Assembly (NCBI GenBank): GCA_020851035.1
Contig: JADZDM010000021.1
Coordinates: 496,001-560,000, forward strand
Direction of reading: 5' to 3'
DNA from: Gemmatimonadaceae bacterium
GTDB lineage: Bacteria > Gemmatimonadota > Gemmatimonadetes > Gemmatimonadales > Gemmatimonadaceae
Length of the DNA stretch: 64,000 bases
Translations under genes and position numbers: made by a program
Notes under the pieces: generated by a model
What the model saw: the letters and a program-made list of their open reading frames with translations, nothing else
Told to the model about the DNA's origin: nothing
Database searches by the model: none
Shown: piece by piece, positions 62,147 through 64,000 of the stretch
How positions within the stretch are numbered: position 1 is the first letter of the stretch
Layout of the letters: every line of letters starts with the position of its first letter

Positions 62147-63958
62147 TCACTCCGCGCCGACGCATGCCTCGGCACCCGCCGCGGCCGGTGCCTCCGCCGG
62201 CTCCACCGTCACCGTCACCGACAGCGTCTCCGACCCCCCTCCCACGTAGATCGTCCCCGACGTCGGCGTCGCATCGACGTAGTTCCGCCCCACCGCCACC
62301 CGCACATGATCCGTCTGCGTCAGCACCCCGTTCGTCGGATCGAACCCGCGCCACCCCACGTCCGGCAGGTACGCCTGCGCCCACGCATGCGTCGCCTCGC
62401 TCTGCAGGTGGTTCTCGTGCTTCGGGCCGGTGTAGACGTACCCGCACACGTACCGCGCCGGAACGCCAAGCAGCCGCGCCAGGCAGATGAACAGGTTGGT
62501 GAAGTCCTGGCAGACCCCGTGCCGGTTCACGTACACCTCGAACGGGGTTGTGCTGAAGGTCGTGGTGCCCTGCCGGTACGCATACTCGCGGTGGATCGAG
62601 CTGTTGATGTCGAGCAGCGTCTCCAGCAGGTCGGAGTCGTTGCGCTTCACGAAGCTCATCGCGTAGTCCAGCAGCTCGTTCAGTTCACTCTCCGGCAGCT
62701 CCGGCGGCAGCAGGAACGGCTGCAGCACCTGGCGCTGCCACGGCATCCACGGCAGCGGGATGCTCGAGCGCACGCGCAGCGGCCGGAAGCCGAGCGGGTC
62801 GCAATCGAGCAGCTCCACCGACGAGCGTGATTCGATCACGAGCTCCGTGTACGGCCGCTCGATCGACAGCCGCTGCGCATGGTTGCCGAACACGTCCTCG
62901 TACTCGCGGTCGTGCAGCCCGCCCACCGGCTCGCCGTCCACCGCTACCCGCACGTCGTGCCGCAGCACGCGCTGGCGGGTGTCGTGCATCGGCGCCAGCC
63001 GCAGGTTGTGCGTGCTCCGCTCCACCGCCCGCAGGTAGCGGTACACGGTGCGGTGGCAGACCTCGAGCTGCCGCACCGGCGAGACCACGGGATGCGGGAT
63101 CGCGGCGGCCCCGGTGGCGGCGGGTGACGGGAGCACCGGCGCCACACCATCCGGCGCGACCGGGGGCGCCACCTCGTGTCGCACCGCCCCCTGCCGGATG
63201 ATCAGCAGGTGACCAGGCGTGACCGTGCGCCACCGGGCGTCTGGCATGCCGGTCACCTCGAGCGGGTCGGACGCCACCACCACGCCCTTCCGCGGCTTCG
63301 CACCGCGCTGCGTCAGGTCGACCGTGAGATCCTCGTCGCCGAACGTGAGCGCCGTGTACGGCGGTACGATCTCCCACACGTGCACCTCACCCACGCCCCG
63401 CTGGTCGGCGTACACCAGCAGGTCGCGGCCGTCCGTGAGGCAGGTGGTGAGCGAGCCGCGCTCGTTCAGCGCCGCGAACCAGCCGCGCAGCACCACCGGA
63501 TCGCAGTCCCCGATGCTGCGCCAGCCGCGGCCCGCGATACGCTCCAGCAGTTCACAGAAGAGCTGTTCGGTGTCGGTGGAGCCCACCGGCTCGAAACGCG
63601 CGTGGGGCCTGGGCGGCAGCTTCTGTGACAGGCTCCCGCCGTGCGCCACCAGCCAGTCACGCCCGCCCCAGCTCCGTGCGAACGGTTGCGTGTTGGCATC
63701 CGTGATCGGCCCCCACGTGGCCACGCGGATGTGCAGCATGAAGAGCGATGACTCGAGGTGCTCCCACGCCCGGATCAGCTCACTGCGGATGCTGCCGTGC
63801 GGCGGCGTGGGCTCCTTGAGCACCGCCGCCGACGGCCCGCCTCCCGGGTAGTAGCCGATCCCCCACCCGTCCGGCGGCCGGCGGCCGGGCCGCAGGCAGT
63901 GCAGGTCGAACGACGGGGCGAAATCGCCCTCGAACGACATCGCGAGGTACTTGGGCAT
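62147..63958 (-). CDS. Degenerate class II amidotransferase-transglutaminase fusion
   Basis: A 603-residue cytoplasmic protein. Residues 1-260 are YafJ-like class II glutamine amidotransferase (LAMSFEG, PDGWGIGYY, HIRVATWG, WLVAHGGSL). The nucleophile Cys2 of that family is Pro2 here, and the HNG of the oxyanion region is HGG, so glutaminase activity is unlikely. Residues 296-375 match the bacterial transglutaminase N-terminal domain and 440-545 the core, with a complete triad: Cys483 (GVCQDF), His524 (THAWAQ) and Asp540 (FDPTNG). No upstream start restores a Cys. The transglutaminase part should be a peptidase or transferase. The 5' neighbour is outside the window. Confidence 0.88.
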   Translation of the reverse strand: MPKYLAMSFEGDFAPSFDLHCLRPGRRPPDGWGIGYYPGGGPSAAVLKEPTPPHGSIRSELIRAWEHLESSLFMLHIRVATWGPITDANTQPFARSWGGRDWLVAHGGSLSQKLPPRPHARFEPVGSTDTEQLFCELLERIAGRGWRSIGDCDPVVLRGWFAALNERGSLTTCLTDGRDLLVYADQRGVGEVHVWEIVPPYTALTFGDEDLTVDLTQRGAKPRKGVVVASDPLEVTGMPDARWRTVTPGHLLIIRQGAVRHEVAPPVAPDGVAPVLPSPAATGAAAIPHPVVSPVRQLEVCHRTVYRYLRAVERSTHNLRLAPMHDTRQRVLRHDVRVAVDGEPVGGLHDREYEDVFGNHAQRLSIERPYTELVIESRSSVELLDCDPLGFRPLRVRSSIPLPWMPWQRQVLQPFLLPPELPESELNELLDYAMSFVKRNDSDLLETLLDINSSIHREYAYRQGTTTFSTTPFEVYVNRHGVCQDFTNLFICLARLLGVPARYVCGYVYTGPKHENHLQSEATHAWAQAYLPDVGWRGFDPTNGVLTQTDHVRVAVGRNYVDATPTSGTIYVGGGSETLSVTVTVEPAEAPAAAGAEACVGAE

Positions 63959-64000
63959 CTGACGGTCAGGCGGCGGACGGGGACGTCACTGCGCGGACTC
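63959..64000. other. Right edge, no gene
   Basis: Only the upstream region of the amidotransferase-transglutaminase gene is present; no feature could be identified. Confidence 0.5.

Overview
The window is a very GC-rich, gene-dense chromosomal segment. Its gene content points to Gemmatimonadota (Gemmatimonas-like): many secreted proteins with Ala-rich signal peptides, a DUF5916 outer-membrane protein, carboxypeptidase-regulatory/TonB-plug proteins without a barrel, M16 and M42 peptidases, and DUF1801, DinB and VOC families. This assignment is an inference from content and composition; there is no rRNA or other marker gene. No tRNA, rRNA, CRISPR array, prophage or insertion sequence was seen.

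Layout. 0-3.9 kb: divergent glycogen genes glgA and glgC, then a small secreted protein. 4.0-6.8 kb: a TonB-plug-like protein and a sugar dehydrogenase lipoprotein. 6.9-11.2 kb: a minus-strand c-di-GMP operon (HEAT-like protein, HD-GYP phosphodiesterase, GGDEF cyclase). 11.4-13.0 kb: a MarR-GNAT fusion split by a frameshift, and a second GNAT. 13.4-18.7 kb: DUF5916 barrel, D-aminoacylase and P1-family peptidase. 18.7-23.8 kb: many small single-domain proteins (SnoaL-like, DUF1697, two DUF1801, DUF2277, DUF3052, TfoX-like). 23.8-30.2 kb: M16 peptidase, tandem M42 peptidase, APC permease. 30.3-33.5 kb: a PQQ-repeat mini-protein, dodecin, a predicted lipoprotein MTA/SAH nucleosidase and a purine permease. 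33.5-42.1 kb: a six-gene overlapping operon of three glycosyltransferases, an ABC exporter, a double-kinase protein and a barrel-like protein. 42.4-51.1 kb: lipoproteins, VOC proteins, a cupredoxin, SMI1/KNR4, kelch and beta-propeller proteins. 51.1-60.8 kb: a pentose (probably L-arabinose) utilisation cluster with a ribose-type ABC importer, isomerase, ribulokinase, epimerase and a Tat-exported glycosidase-like protein. 61.1-64.0 kb: DUF4287/DUF5655 protein, a frameshifted small membrane protein, a sigma-factor remnant, and an amidotransferase-transglutaminase fusion.

How genes work together. glgC makes ADP-glucose for glgA. The pentose cluster would take a sugar from release through uptake and isomerisation to D-xylulose 5-phosphate. 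The nucleosidase-permease pair looks like extracytoplasmic adenine salvage. The c-di-GMP operon pairs a synthase and a hydrolase-type protein with a HEAT-like protein that shares an N-terminal module with the hydrolase.

Most unusual items: the glycosyltransferase/ABC/double-kinase operon; the module shared between the HEAT-like and HD-GYP proteins; a family of five long intergenic hairpin repeats with two arm types; the tandem M42 protein with a degenerate first half; the transglutaminase fused to an amidotransferase domain lacking its nucleophile; and two genes each apparently broken by one extra G.
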